The notes: a model not told the origin generated them from the sequence alone. A DNA stretch of 64,000 nucleotides from Phycisphaeraceae bacterium (GCA_015709595.1 CP054178.1:3291205-3355204); one strand, 5' to 3'. Positions 1-10,366 are shown, counted from the first letter of the stretch. Made by a program: numbers and translations.

Positions 1-1
1 T

Positions 2-973
2 GTCACGACCGCCGGGTCGTCGGCGGGGCAGGAAATGCGGATTGAAATCGACCGGTCGAAGCGGATGGACATTCCCTTCGACGCCCTGGGCTTCCTCAAG
101 CCGCAGATGGAGTCGCTGGCCAGGTTCGTGGAGCCGGTGGAGCGTCACGGCATCATTCTCATCGGTGCGCCGCCCGGCAACGGCCTGACCACGCTGGGGT
201 ACAGTCTCATCGGTCGCCACGACGCCTACACCACGAACATCAAGACGCTCGAGCGCGAGATCATGCTGCGGCGCGACGGCGTCGATCACACGCAGTTCGA
301 CGCCGACAACCCCGATCTCGACTTCGCCACGAATCTGCAGTCCATTCTGCGCCGTGACCCCGACGTGGTGCTCATCAGCGACATCATGGACAAGGACACG
401 GCCCGGGTCGCCGCCGAACCCGGCAATGATGGTCCGCTGATCTACGTCCCGCAGCGCCTGCCGGGGGTCAAGGAGCAGGTGGTGGACTGGGTGAAGCGCG
501 TGGGCGACCTGAACAAGGCCGTGCGAGCGCTGCTGGCGGTCATCAACGGGCGGCTGGTGCGCACGCTGTGCCCCAACTGCAAGCAGGGCTTCCGCCCCGC
601 GCCGGACCAGATCAAGAAACTCGGCCTGCCGGCCACGGTGGCGCAGCTCTTCAAGGCGGGCGGCAAGGTGCAGGTCAAGAACAAGATCGAAAACTGCCCC
701 GTCTGCCAGGGGACCGGGTACTTCGGTCAGGTCGGCGTCTACGAGGTGATGGTGCTGGATCAGCAGGCCCGCAAGATGGTCGCCGGGAACGACCTGCAGG
801 GCGCCTACACGCACTGCCGTCGCAACAAGATGATCTTCCTGCAGGAAGCGGCGCTCCAGAAGGTGGTGGAGGGCGTGACCTCGCTGGAAGAGCTGGCCCG
901 CGTCATCACCCCGCCCAAGCAGGGGCCGCCGCCGGCGTCGCCCCAGCCGCAGCCGGTCGCCGCCAAGTCGTAA
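2..973 (+). CDS. Degenerate GspE/PilB-family secretion ATPase, C-terminal part (5' end outside the window)
   Basis: The frame is open to the window edge, so the gene starts upstream; residue numbers here count from the ATG at 35. It matches the C-terminal ATPase domain of type II secretion / type IV pilus motors (GspE/PilB). The P-loop region reads GAPPGNGLTT (residues 44-53), with Leu51 where the Walker A Lys should be. The Asp-box acidic residues are altered, and the Walker B-like LRRDPDVVLISDI carries Asp116 in place of the usual Glu. The zinc tetracysteine of the family is present (C179, C182, C221, C224). The tail is Pro-rich. It is probably a motor paralogue with weak or no ATPase activity. 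The next gene starts 52 bases downstream on the same strand. Confidence 0.8.
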   Translation, partial: VTTAGSSAGQEMRIEIDRSKRMDIPFDALGFLKPQMESLARFVEPVERHGIILIGAPPGNGLTTLGYSLIGRHDAYTTNIKTLEREIMLRRDGVDHTQFDADNPDLDFATNLQSILRRDPDVVLISDIMDKDTARVAAEPGNDGPLIYVPQRLPGVKEQVVDWVKRVGDLNKAVRALLAVINGRLVRTLCPNCKQGFRPAPDQIKKLGLPATVAQLFKAGGKVQVKNKIENCPVCQGTGYFGQVGVYEVMVLDQQARKMVAGNDLQGAYTHCRRNKMIFLQEAALQKVVEGVTSLEELARVITPPKQGPPPASPQPQPVAAKS

Positions 974-1024
974 GCCCGTCCGCCAACGCCGCCTCGTTGC
1001 GGCCGCGGCCGAGAGGATCGAACG

Positions 1025-2641
1025 ATGTATTTCTTCTTCCAGATCGCCGTGGTCTTCTTCGTCGGGCTGATCGCCTACTGGTGGGCCAACCAGGGGCTGT
1101 TCAGTTCGCTGCTGCACTTCATCTGCGTGGTGTGCGCCGGGGCGCTTGCCCTGGCGGTGTGGGAGCCGCTGGTGGGCGGCCTGGCGCTTCGCAACACGTT
1201 CTTTGACCAGTACGCCTGGGGCTTCGGCCTCATCGGACTGTTCGCCATTTCGCTGGCGCTCATGCGACTGGCCGCCGACAAGATCGCTCCGGCCAACGTG
1301 ATGCTGCCGGACTGGGCGAACCTGGCGTTCGGCGGCCTGCTCGGCGTGGGGTCGGGAATCATCTCCATCGGCATTCTGATGATCGGTCTGGGCATGACGC
1401 AGATGTCCAACGAGTTCATGGGCGTCAAGCTCTGGACGCGCGAGAACCGGGGCATCAGCAACATTCACGACAACCAGGCCCAGTCGCTGTGGGTTCCCGC
1501 CCACGAGTGGACGGCCCGCTTCTACGAGTTCATCAGCGCGGGCTCGTTCTATCCCGAGTTCACGCGCCAGCCGATGGCCAAGGTGTATCCCAAGCTGGAC
1601 ATGGTGGCCTTCTCGCTTCACCGCGACTCGTTCGCCAACGGTCAGGGGCGCACCACGATCGTGCCCGAGGCGGTCGGCATCATCAAGACGGGCATCTTCG
1701 GCAACGTCTTCACCGTCGATATCCGCGTGAACAACGAGGCGTACGACCACGCCCAGCAATTCACCATGTCCAGCGCGCAGGTGCGCGTGCTGGCATACGA
1801 GGGCGGCGACGAGCGGCGCGGTCGTGTCGCCGTCTCTCACCCGGTTCGCTGGACCCAGCCCACCCCGCAGGGGCCCACGCGCAAGTTCGAGTTCGACGAC
1901 GTCAGCCACTTCGTGACGAGCATTCCGGGTCAGTCGGAGGTCGTCTTCCAGCTGGAGTTCCCGATCGGCAATGGCGACTTCCAGATTCCGCCCGGCTACA
2001 TCCCCGGCTACATTCAGATCAAGGGGCTGAGGTTCCGCCTGCCTCGCCCGGCCGTGGAGCAGGGGCGACCCAGCTTCGAGGGAACGCGCAGCCAGGTGGC
2101 TCCGGCCGATCCGTCCGCGCCCATGGCCGACGCCAACACCATCCAGGTGCGCAGCGACATTCAGCCGATCAACGCCAGCTTCAACAACATCATCGGGCTG
2201 TCGCATCAGGACCGATGGCTGGTGTCCGGCGAGGGAACATTCCGGCGCGGTGATCCGCCCGGCAGCCGCGACGCCCGCATTCACGGCGTGTACGCCACGC
2301 CAGGAACCAAGATCGTCACGGTTCACGTCAACCGTGACAGCGTGGCGAGCATCAACGGGCCGGTGCGTGAACGGGCTGGCGAAACCGCCGCCCCCATCCT
2401 GGTCGATTCCAACGGCGCCACCTACTACGCCAAGGGGTACATCTACGAAACGCCGGACAACCTGCGCATCGTGCTGGTGCCGGAGAAGCTCATCCGCACG
2501 GTCGGCGAACTCCCCCACCTGCCCACCAGCAACGCCAACCGGCTCCGCCTGCTCTACGAGGTGACCGAGGGCGTAACCATCACCAGCTTCCGGCTCGGGG
2601 ATGTCACGGTCTGCCGGGCCAACGTTCTGGTCGGCTTCTGA
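1025..2641 (+). CDS. Membrane protein with CvpA-like N-terminal region and large soluble C-terminal domain
   Basis: The 538-residue product has about four hydrophobic segments in its first 130 residues, arranged as in CvpA/colicin V production family proteins. A soluble region of about 400 residues follows, and I do not recognise it. It contains many beta-type stretches and no lipobox or obvious catalytic motif. The gene follows the GspE-like gene by 52 bases and ends just before a strong hairpin, so the two probably form the end of one transcript. A role in envelope assembly or secretion is suggested only by this neighbour. The start at 1025 fits because the first transmembrane segment begins right after the Met. 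Confidence 0.7.
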   Translation: MYFFFQIAVVFFVGLIAYWWANQGLFSSLLHFICVVCAGALALAVWEPLVGGLALRNTFFDQYAWGFGLIGLFAISLALMRLAADKIAPANVMLPDWANLAFGGLLGVGSGIISIGILMIGLGMTQMSNEFMGVKLWTRENRGISNIHDNQAQSLWVPAHEWTARFYEFISAGSFYPEFTRQPMAKVYPKLDMVAFSLHRDSFANGQGRTTIVPEAVGIIKTGIFGNVFTVDIRVNNEAYDHAQQFTMSSAQVRVLAYEGGDERRGRVAVSHPVRWTQPTPQGPTRKFEFDDVSHFVTSIPGQSEVVFQLEFPIGNGDFQIPPGYIPGYIQIKGLRFRLPRPAVEQGRPSFEGTRSQVAPADPSAPMADANTIQVRSDIQPINASFNNIIGLSHQDRWLVSGEGTFRRGDPPGSRDARIHGVYATPGTKIVTVHVNRDSVASINGPVRERAGETAAPILVDSNGATYYAKGYIYETPDNLRIVLVPEKLIRTVGELPHLPTSNANRLRLLYEVTEGVTITSFRLGDVTVCRANVLVGF

Positions 2642-2664
2642 TTCTGGCGTCATCCCGCATGACT

Positions 2665-2692
2665 CAACGGCCGGGCGCCTGCCCGGCCGTTG
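2665..2692. terminator. Bidirectional hairpin terminator between convergent genes
   Basis: A perfect 12-bp stem (CAACGGCCGGGC / GCCCGGCCGTTG) with a 4-base loop sits between the plus-strand membrane protein gene and the minus-strand accC gene. There is no long T tract on either side. Its position between two converging stop codons supports a shared terminator. Confidence 0.7.
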
Positions 2693-2749
2693 TCATTGCC
2701 GCCGTCCCGAGTTGATCCCGCGTGCGTCCACGCAGCGGCCGCCGCACCG

Positions 2750-4117
<1,368 letters not shown>

Positions 4118-4256
4118 GCGTGGGCTGCACTTCTCGAAGGTGGGATGGCGCGACGCTCCGAGTCGCGCGAATATCAGGGGCGATGCGCTCCGCGTGGTGC
4201 GAACGTCCTGCGACGGGCGGTCCCGTCTCACGCCGCCGCTCATCGCTCATCGCTCA

Positions 4257-4751
4257 TCACTCCGGCCTGACCATGAACAGTTTCTGCCCGAACTCGACCG
4301 CCTGGCCGTTCTTCACCAGCACGCGCTCCACGCGCCCGGCGACTTCCGATTTGATCTCGTTGAAGATCTTCATGGCCTCGATCAGGCAGACGACCTTGCC
4401 GGGGCTGACGTGGTCGCCGGCGTTGAGGAATGGCGGCGAGTCAGGGTCGGGGGCGGAATAGAACGTGCCCACCATCGGGCTTTCAATGGCGATCAGTCCC
4501 TCATCCACGCTCCTGGCGGGCGTCGCGCCGGTGGAGCCGCCCGCGGGAGCGTGGGCCGGCGCGGGAACGCTCGGAGCATGGTGCGGTGCGGCGGGCATGG
4601 CGGGGGGCGCCGAATAGACCACCGGCGCCGCCTGGCCGCCTCCCCCGCGGCGGACGGTCACCTGCTCCTTGCCGTCGCGAAGGTCGATCTCCATGAGCTC
4701 GTGCTGCACCATGAGCCGCACGAGCTCCTTGAGCTTGCGGATGTCGATCAT
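4257..4751 (-). CDS. accB: Biotin carboxyl carrier protein of acetyl-CoA carboxylase
   Basis: A 164-residue protein with the expected three parts: an N-terminal helical region (MIDIRKLKELVRLM), an Ala/Pro-rich flexible linker at about residues 40-80, and a C-terminal biotinyl domain. The biotinylated lysine lies in EAMKIFNEI. It carries the biotin that AccC carboxylates and hands it to the carboxyltransferase subunits, which are not in this window. It starts 12 bases after the peptidase gene and precedes accC, so the three genes are probably co-transcribed. Confidence 0.97.
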   Translation of the reverse strand: MIDIRKLKELVRLMVQHELMEIDLRDGKEQVTVRRGGGGQAAPVVYSAPPAMPAAPHHAPSVPAPAHAPAGGSTGATPARSVDEGLIAIESPMVGTFYSAPDPDSPPFLNAGDHVSPGKVVCLIEAMKIFNEIKSEVAGRVERVLVKNGQAVEFGQKLFMVRPE

Positions 4752-4763
4752 GTGGGTCGATTC

Positions 4764-5930
4764 CTAGTTGCTGGCGGCCGCGACGCCGGGCGTGAGGATC
4801 GCGGAACGCGGATCCTTCGGGAACCCGGTGAGAACACGGCAGCCCGTGTCGGTGACGACGATGTTGTCCTCGATGCGGACGCCCCCGACGCCCGGCAGGT
4901 AGATGCCCGGCTCCACGGTCATGGTGATCCCCGGTTCGAGGATCACGTCGGTCTGCAGGTTGTTGAAGAACGGCGCCTCATGCACCTCCAGCCCGATCCC
5001 ATGACCCAGCCCGTGTCCGAAGTACTGTCCGTACCCGGCCCTGGTGATGAAATCGCGGGCCACCGCATCGATCTCGGCGCAGGTTCGGCCCGGGCGGATG
5101 GCGTCAATCGCCGCCATCTGCGCGTCCAGCACGATCCGATAGATCTCCTCCACCTTGGGCGGCATCGACTCGACGCCGAAGGTGCGCGTCATGTCGGCGT
5201 TGTAGCCCTCGGCGGTGGTGCCCCAGTCGATGAGCAGCGAACTGTTGGCCCGCACCTTCTCATCCGCCGTCTCGTAGTGAGGCAGCGCGCCGTTGGGGCC
5301 GACCGCGATGATCTGTCGGAAGCCCGCCGCAAACGCGCCGCGGCGCTTCATCTCGTAGTCCAGAATCGCCAGGATCTCGCACTCGCGCAGCCCCGGTTCG
5401 ATCTGCGGCAATGTGGCCGCCAGGGCCTGTTCGTTGATGGCGATCGCGTGCTCCATCGCCGCGATTTCACCCGCGTCCTTGCGCATCCGGAGCCGTTCAA
5501 CCAACCCCGACGTGGGTTTCACCGTCACGTTGGACAGAACCTTTTCCAGGTTCTGCTTCCACGCGACGGTCAGGTGCTCCGACTGGACGCCCAGATGGCG
5601 AATTGAGTGACGCCTGACCAGGTCCGGCAGCGAGTCCGGCAGCCGGTGACGAACTCCGATGACGACTTCGGCCAGTCCCTCCTGCCGCACCGGGTTGAGC
5701 TGCGTGCCGTAGCGGTTGTCGCTGAGGAGCGCAGCGGCGGATCCGGATACCAGCAGGACCGAGTCGTGGCCGCAGAACCCCGTCAGGTACAGGATGTCGC
5801 ACGGGCGACTGATGAGCAGGGCATCGACTCCGGCTGGAGCCAGAGCCGAACGAAGCGCGGCGGCGCGTCGGGCACGCGCCTGCTGAATCGATTCAACCGT
5901 CGATGCGTGAGGGCTGGCGAGGGTTGCCAT
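4764..5930 (-). CDS. M24-family Xaa-Pro aminopeptidase / dipeptidase
   Basis: This 388-residue protein has the two-domain layout of aminopeptidase P / prolidase: a creatinase-like N-terminal domain (to about residue 150) and a C-terminal pita-bread metallopeptidase domain. The dinuclear metal ligands are visible: Asp in LLIDWGTTAEGYNADMTR (two Asp), His in GHGLGHGIGLEVHE, and Glu in MTVEPGIY and GVRIEDNI. It removes or releases residues next to proline in the cytoplasm. It is the first gene of the peptidase-accB-accC run, an order common in bacteria. A perfect TATAAT lies only 8 bases before the ATG, which suggests a leaderless message. Confidence 0.9.
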   Translation of the reverse strand: MATLASPHASTVESIQQARARRAAALRSALAPAGVDALLISRPCDILYLTGFCGHDSVLLVSGSAAALLSDNRYGTQLNPVRQEGLAEVVIGVRHRLPDSLPDLVRRHSIRHLGVQSEHLTVAWKQNLEKVLSNVTVKPTSGLVERLRMRKDAGEIAAMEHAIAINEQALAATLPQIEPGLRECEILAILDYEMKRRGAFAAGFRQIIAVGPNGALPHYETADEKVRANSSLLIDWGTTAEGYNADMTRTFGVESMPPKVEEIYRIVLDAQMAAIDAIRPGRTCAEIDAVARDFITRAGYGQYFGHGLGHGIGLEVHEAPFFNNLQTDVILEPGITMTVEPGIYLPGVGGVRIEDNIVVTDTGCRVLTGFPKDPRSAILTPGVAAASN

Positions 5931-5938
5931 GGTTGGCG

Positions 5939-5944
5939 ATTATA
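5939..5944 (-). promoter_or_regulatory. Candidate -10 element immediately upstream of the M24 peptidase gene
   Basis: On the minus strand a perfect TATAAT occupies these positions, and the ATG of the peptidase gene is at 5930. A transcription start 6-7 bases downstream would fall at about 5932, almost on the start codon, so the transcript would be leaderless. The -35 position holds only a weak match (GCGACG). This is a pattern match, not proof of promoter activity. Confidence 0.4.
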
Positions 5945-6011
5945 CCTCGATCCGGCGCGAACGTCGCCGATCCTGGCGGCTTCAGGGTGAGATCGTGCGT
6001 GAACCTGCCCG

Positions 6012-6803
6012 TCACCAGGCGAACAGTCGATCCTGGTCCGAGGGGCGCAGAGCGAGGGGCGCGTCCAGCAGTTCCTTCAGGACGAAAGCCCGGCGAATGC
6101 CGTCAGGATCGCGCAGCGAGGAGCTATCAAAAACCATGGTGCGCGTCGGAGCCGTTGCGGCAACCGACGACTCCGGCTGAGCATAGGCCGCGTCAATCGC
6201 CACCGGCTCGGCGGCCTTTTCCTTTCGCTTCGGGCGCGAGCCGGAGGCCGTCTGGGGCATCGGGCGCGATGAACCGGTGGGAACCGGCGACGAGGTGGGC
6301 GCCGGGAACGTCGTGGGCGGCGAGGTGCCTGCTGGCTTGGATTGAGGGCGCGAAGACGGGCGTGAAACCCCCGGCGGCGTGGATGGCCGCGATGTCGGGG
6401 GCGCGCCAGGTTGCGCCGGAGCAGGCGATGAGGCCTGACGTCGACGCATCTGCTCCAGTTGCGCCTCGCGGCGACGACGAAGCGCCTCGATCTGCTCCGC
6501 TCGACGGGCCGCCAGATCGTCGCCCGGTCGTCCTGAGGTGGTCGAAGTTGGAGCCGTCCCGAACGGTTGCGGAATCGGAGCCGAACGGGTCATGGTGGGA
6601 GTCGACGCAGGCGCTGCCGTCGTCCCCGGCGTTCCTGCCCCCCCTGCCCCCGGCTGACCGCGCATCGCTTCCTGCTCGCGTCGGCGACGGGCCAGTTCCG
6701 CCAGTCGCTCCTGCTCCTTCTTCTTGTTCGCTTGCGCCACGATCGCCTGCACGATCCAGGACACCGCGAACAGCACCAGCAGGATGATTCCGCCGCTACC
6801 CAT
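6012..6803 (-). CDS. Hypothetical membrane-anchored protein, Pro/Ser/Thr-rich
   Basis: A 263-residue protein with one N-terminal transmembrane segment (GIILLVLFAVSWIVQAIV). A charged, probably helical region follows (KKKEQERLAELARRRREQE), then a second Arg-rich helix around residue 100 and a long low-complexity Pro/Ser/Thr stretch. The C-terminal 45 residues look folded (LRDPDGIRRAFVLKELLDAP). No known family is recognised. It starts 18 bases after the BtuD-like gene and may belong to that operon. Planctomycete genomes often carry membrane proteins of this build with no assigned role. Confidence 0.65.
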   Translation of the reverse strand: MGSGGIILLVLFAVSWIVQAIVAQANKKKEQERLAELARRRREQEAMRGQPGAGGAGTPGTTAAPASTPTMTRSAPIPQPFGTAPTSTTSGRPGDDLAARRAEQIEALRRRREAQLEQMRRRQASSPAPAQPGAPPTSRPSTPPGVSRPSSRPQSKPAGTSPPTTFPAPTSSPVPTGSSRPMPQTASGSRPKRKEKAAEPVAIDAAYAQPESSVAATAPTRTMVFDSSSLRDPDGIRRAFVLKELLDAPLALRPSDQDRLFAW

Positions 6804-6821
6804 GTGTGCCGGATTCTACCG

Positions 6822-7586
6822 TCATGACGGGGTGGAGAGGAAGGGCGAAACCAGGAATCGCCGCCCTGTTTCATCGGTCGCCCATGAGAATGGTGTGCAG
6901 AAGACCTCGCCGAGACGTTCCGGCGTGAGAACGTCGCCCGCTTCGCCGGACGCGGCGATGCCGCCCTGTTGCATCAGCCAGGCGTCGTCGGCGAGTTGTG
7001 ACGCCAACCCCAGGTCATGCGTGGCCAGCAGGATGGTGGCGCCTCCACCCGCCGCCTGTCGCAGCGCGTCCGCAACATCGCGCACGTGGCGCAGATCCAT
7101 CGCCGATGTCGGCTCATCCAGCAACAGACATCCGCCCGGTTCAAGCTGCGCGAAGGCACGGGCCAGTGTGACTCGCTGCTGCTGCCCCACCGAGAGGTGC
7201 GGAAACGGTCGATCCGCCACGTCGGCGAGGTCGAAGCGCTCGATCGAGTCGGCGACGCGTCGTTGATCGACGGAGAGGGCGTAGCGCCCCAGTTCGACCA
7301 CTTCGCGCGCCCGGAACATCGCCGAAACAACAGGCCGCTGCGGCACGAAGGCGATGAGCCGCGCCAGGTCGCCGGGCCGCAGTCGATGCGATGGCCTGCC
7401 GTTGATGCGGACCTCGCCCTGATGCGGACGGGGTGTTCCCAGCATGGCGCGCAGCAGCGTGGACTTTCCAGCGGCGTTAGGGCCGATGAGGGCCGTGATG
7501 CGCCCCGGGCGGGCGTGGGCCGTCACGTCGCGCACGGCAATCAGGTCGCCATACCGGATCGTCAGCCGATCGACGTGAATCGTCAT
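6822..7586 (-). CDS. ABC importer ATP-binding protein (cobalamin/siderophore type)
   Basis: A 254-residue FecE/BtuD-type ATPase. Walker A is GPNAAGKST (residues 35-43), the signature is LSVGQQQR, and Walker B is CLLLDEPTSAMD followed by an ATHD switch His. The start at 7586 overlaps the permease stop by 4 bases (ATGA) and gives the normal N-terminus MTIHVDRLTIRYGD; longer in-frame extensions are not family-like. It powers uptake of a metal chelate, either cobalamin or a ferric siderophore, and the sequence does not decide which. No TonB receptor lies nearby. Confidence 0.9.
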   Translation of the reverse strand: MTIHVDRLTIRYGDLIAVRDVTAHARPGRITALIGPNAAGKSTLLRAMLGTPRPHQGEVRINGRPSHRLRPGDLARLIAFVPQRPVVSAMFRAREVVELGRYALSVDQRRVADSIERFDLADVADRPFPHLSVGQQQRVTLARAFAQLEPGGCLLLDEPTSAMDLRHVRDVADALRQAAGGGATILLATHDLGLASQLADDAWLMQQGGIAASGEAGDVLTPERLGEVFCTPFSWATDETGRRFLVSPFLSTPS

Positions 7587-8620
7587 GCCTGGCCCCTTCC
7601 ACTGCGCAGGAGCCAGATGAAGGCGGGGCCGCCCAGCAGCGCGGTGAACACACCGACCGGCATGCGCCCCGGCCCGATGGGCAGGGCCTGGCTGGCGATC
7701 TCCGCCGCCAGAAGCACGATGGCCCCGCACGCGGCCCCACCGATGACCAGCGTGCGATGACGCGGTCCGATGATGAGCCGCGCCGCGTGCGGGCCGATGA
7801 TGCCTACGAAGGCGATGGGTCCGGCCACCGCGACCGCCGCCGCCGCCAGCGCTCCGGCCAGCGTGAACATCGCCAGCCGCACCCGTCCCACGTCCAGCCC
7901 GATGCTGCGGGCCTCGTCATCGCCGAATGTGGCGGCGTCCATCGCACGACCCAGCATCGCGGCGAGCAGAACGCCGACCGCCGTGACCGCGGCGAGCAGG
8001 GTCATCGTCGCCGAGGGAAGCGCCTGGGGAATGCGCCCGAACATCCACCTCGCCATCTCCGCGTGCAGCCCGGCGGGGGCGAGCTGCTGGAACATCATGG
8101 TCAGCGCACCGCAGATCGCCGACACCACCACGCCGATCAGCACCATGGAGAGGGGATCCACCCACCCCCCCCGTCGCCCCAGACCGTAGACGACGCCAAG
8201 CACCACCAGTGCGCCGACGAGCGCCGGCAACATGCTGCCGCCGGTCTGAAGCATCGTGAATCCCGTGGCGTAGCCGATGTACATGGCCACCGTGACGCCC
8301 AGCCCAGCCCCGCCGGACAGCCCCAGCACGAAGGGCGAAGCCAGCGGATTGCGCAGCAGCGCCTGAAGCAGCACGCCGGAGACGGAAAGCGCCGCGCCGA
8401 CCAGCGCGGCACACGCCGCCGCCGTCCAGCGGAATCGGGCGACTTCCGCGGGAGGCCAGGCCAGCGTCAGTCCGCCCCCCCCACTTACATTCCCCCCACT
8501 GAGTCCGATCGTCGCTCCTTCCGGCGGTCGATCGAGCAGCACGCGCAGGATCACCAGTCCCGCCGCGATGAGCAGCAGCCCCAACAGCCCCGGCATGACT
8601 CGGCGGACCCGGTCATTCAC
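7583..8620 (-). CDS. ABC importer permease, FecCD/BtuC family
   Basis: The 345-residue protein is almost entirely hydrophobic, with about ten transmembrane segments, as in BtuC/FhuB/FecD permeases. Family marks include the PLASPFVLGLSGGAGLG segment and the conserved IGPHAARLIIGPRHR cytoplasmic loop that contacts the ATPase. It forms the inner-membrane channel for the substrate delivered by the upstream binding protein. It overlaps the binding-protein gene by 8 bases and the ATPase gene by 4, so translation of the three is coupled. Confidence 0.92.
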   Translation of the reverse strand: MNDRVRRVMPGLLGLLLIAAGLVILRVLLDRPPEGATIGLSGGNVSGGGGLTLAWPPAEVARFRWTAAACAALVGAALSVSGVLLQALLRNPLASPFVLGLSGGAGLGVTVAMYIGYATGFTMLQTGGSMLPALVGALVVLGVVYGLGRRGGWVDPLSMVLIGVVVSAICGALTMMFQQLAPAGLHAEMARWMFGRIPQALPSATMTLLAAVTAVGVLLAAMLGRAMDAATFGDDEARSIGLDVGRVRLAMFTLAGALAAAAVAVAGPIAFVGIIGPHAARLIIGPRHRTLVIGGAACGAIVLLAAEIASQALPIGPGRMPVGVFTALLGGPAFIWLLRSGRGQA

Positions 8621-9548
8621 GCTGCGTGCTCCCGGTCCGCTGCAACTCGGACGAGTCCGCCCATGCGTGCAGGATCGCGTCGAGCTCCTCCGCCACCTCG
8701 ATGACGCTCGTCGAAGGGAGCGACGCCTCGGGATGCGAGAGCACGGCGAGCCGCCCCTCGCGCACCGCGCGGATGTCGAGATCCGCCAGCGGCCCGGCGG
8801 CCTGGCGCGGGTCGCCCACCTTCACCGCGCGCACGATTATGATCGCCTGCGGGTCGAGCCGCGTGACGTCCTCGAGTGTCAGTTGCACCCACCCGGCGGA
8901 GACGACGACATTGTGTCCGCCCCGCGCCTTCACCAACTCACCCAGATAGGTCGCGTCGCCAAACGCCAGCACGGGGTCGCCAGGCAGAGCAATGAGAACG
9001 CGGCCCCGCCAGGCCACGTCCTCGTTTGACCGTGTCAGGGCGGTGATGCGATCCCGCAGTTCATCCAGGCGGTTGCTCGCCCGCGCCCGTCTCGATGGCT
9101 CCAGCGGCGTCAGCAGCGATCGCGCATCCTCCAGGGCGGCCAGCACGTCCGCCACGCCGTTCAGGCGGCGGGCGAGAATCGTGATCCCATGCTCCCGCGC
9201 CACCTGCTCCAGCTCCCGGCTTACTCCCGTGGCGGGCGGCTGCACCAGCAGGTGGGTGGGGCGGACCCGGACGAGGTTTTCAAAGTCCACGTCATACAGG
9301 TTGCCGATAACAGGCAGGTCGGTCGGGAGCATGTCGCAATAGGTGCTGCGGCCGACGATGAACTCGCCCAGACCCGCATCCACCGCCAGGCGCGAGAGTG
9401 CGGGGCTGAGCGAGGCGATTCGCAGCGGTCGATCGCTCGGAGCGGCGACCGGGGGCGCGGTCTCGCGGCAGCCCGACCATGTCAGGGCCGCCAGCAGAGC
9501 GCCCAGCAGCATCGCCGTGCGGAATCGTGGTAACGCGGCCGCGTTCAT
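8613..9548 (-). CDS. ABC importer substrate-binding lipoprotein, BtuF/FepB-like
   Basis: The 311-residue protein starts with a signal peptide and a lipobox ending in TWSGC, so it is probably a lipid-anchored periplasmic or surface protein. The two lobes of a helical-backbone (class III) metal-chelate binding protein are visible: IASLSPALSRLAVDAGL near the N-terminus, then LVRVRPTHLLVQP. It is the first gene of a btuF-btuC-btuD-like operon. The 57-base gap to the divergent gene is too short for a cobalamin riboswitch, and none is seen. The substrate (cobalamin, haem or siderophore) is not determined. Confidence 0.85.
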   Translation of the reverse strand: MNAAALPRFRTAMLLGALLAALTWSGCRETAPPVAAPSDRPLRIASLSPALSRLAVDAGLGEFIVGRSTYCDMLPTDLPVIGNLYDVDFENLVRVRPTHLLVQPPATGVSRELEQVAREHGITILARRLNGVADVLAALEDARSLLTPLEPSRRARASNRLDELRDRITALTRSNEDVAWRGRVLIALPGDPVLAFGDATYLGELVKARGGHNVVVSAGWVQLTLEDVTRLDPQAIIIVRAVKVGDPRQAAGPLADLDIRAVREGRLAVLSHPEASLPSTSVIEVAEELDAILHAWADSSELQRTGSTQRE

Positions 9549-9605
9549 CAGACCATCCTACGACCAACCCGCGCATGACGCGCGGGAGCAAGGAACGGAC
9601 TTCCC

Positions 9606-10310
9606 ATGACCCTGCTCGCCGACCTTCGCGGCATCTTCACCCGTCGCCGTCCCGCCTCCATCGATCTCACAACCGCCGGTCCGGACGGGCGACCCATCCA
9701 CGTTGAATCGAAGATGACGGCGCTTCCTCCCGCGGGCGCGTCGTCGCATCACGCCGAACCGATCAACCCCCCCGCGGTGGAGGAAGTCGTCTCCCTCGTG
9801 CGATCGATTTCCGCGCACCTGGACGGGCAGAACGAACGGACGGATCGGCTCATCAACACGCTGGAGCGCCTGCCCGCGGCGATCGAGGCCCTGCCGGAAA
9901 TACATCGACAGAACGCCCGCCTGCTCGAGGTGGTGACCGAGTACCTGGAGCACGCCCGGCTGCGGGATGACGCCCTCAACGAGACCCTCAGCGGCATCAC
10001 CCACGCCTCATCCCGCCAGACCGATGTGCTGGGTTTGCTTCAGCAGCAGCTTGACGCCAACAATCGATCCAGCGAGGCGCTGTTCGGCGGAATCACCGAC
10101 TTCCGCGAGGCCATCAGCCAGTTGGCCGGCTCCAACGCCCGCACGACGGCGGTGCTCTCCGAGCTGGCGAGCATCAATCAGCACCGCGACGCCGAGATCA
10201 CGCGCGTCCTTGCAAGGTCGCAGAAGTGGATGACCGTGGCGATGGTGCTGTGCGCCGCCGCGTCGGTGACGGCGGTTACTGTGGCGGCTCTGTCGATGCT
10301 GGGCGGGTGA
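9606..10310 (+). CDS. Hypothetical coiled-coil protein with C-terminal membrane anchor
   Basis: A 234-residue protein with a long predicted helical, coiled-coil-rich middle (about residues 55-200, many Leu/Ala heptads with Asn/Gln/Glu) and one transmembrane segment at the very C-terminus (VAMVLCAAASVTAVTVAALSML). It has no signal peptide, so it is probably tail-anchored with its bulk in the cytoplasm. The pattern loosely resembles chemotaxis-receptor or RmuC-like helical proteins, but no signature is seen. It is divergent from the BtuF-like gene. Confidence 0.7.
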   Translation: MTLLADLRGIFTRRRPASIDLTTAGPDGRPIHVESKMTALPPAGASSHHAEPINPPAVEEVVSLVRSISAHLDGQNERTDRLINTLERLPAAIEALPEIHRQNARLLEVVTEYLEHARLRDDALNETLSGITHASSRQTDVLGLLQQQLDANNRSSEALFGGITDFREAISQLAGSNARTTAVLSELASINQHRDAEITRVLARSQKWMTVAMVLCAAASVTAVTVAALSMLGG

Positions 10311-10340
10311 GAAGGACAGAGCGGTTGAGCAACGGGTTCC

Positions 10341-10366
10341 CAGCGGCACAGGTGTTTCGCCTGTGG
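10341..10366. repeat. Dispersed palindromic repeat, GGCACAGG..CCTGTGG type
   Basis: A short hairpin (CACAGG / CCTGTG stem) sits between the convergent coiled-coil gene and the ABC exporter gene. It resembles the repeat units inside aroA (12512-12535) and after xylB (25221-25244), which share a GTGGCACAGGCG-like core. It may also serve as a terminator here. Confidence 0.5.

Noticed and set aside
9549-9605. Cobalamin riboswitch before the BtuF-like gene
   Set aside because: Only 57 bases between divergent genes; no B12-box is seen.
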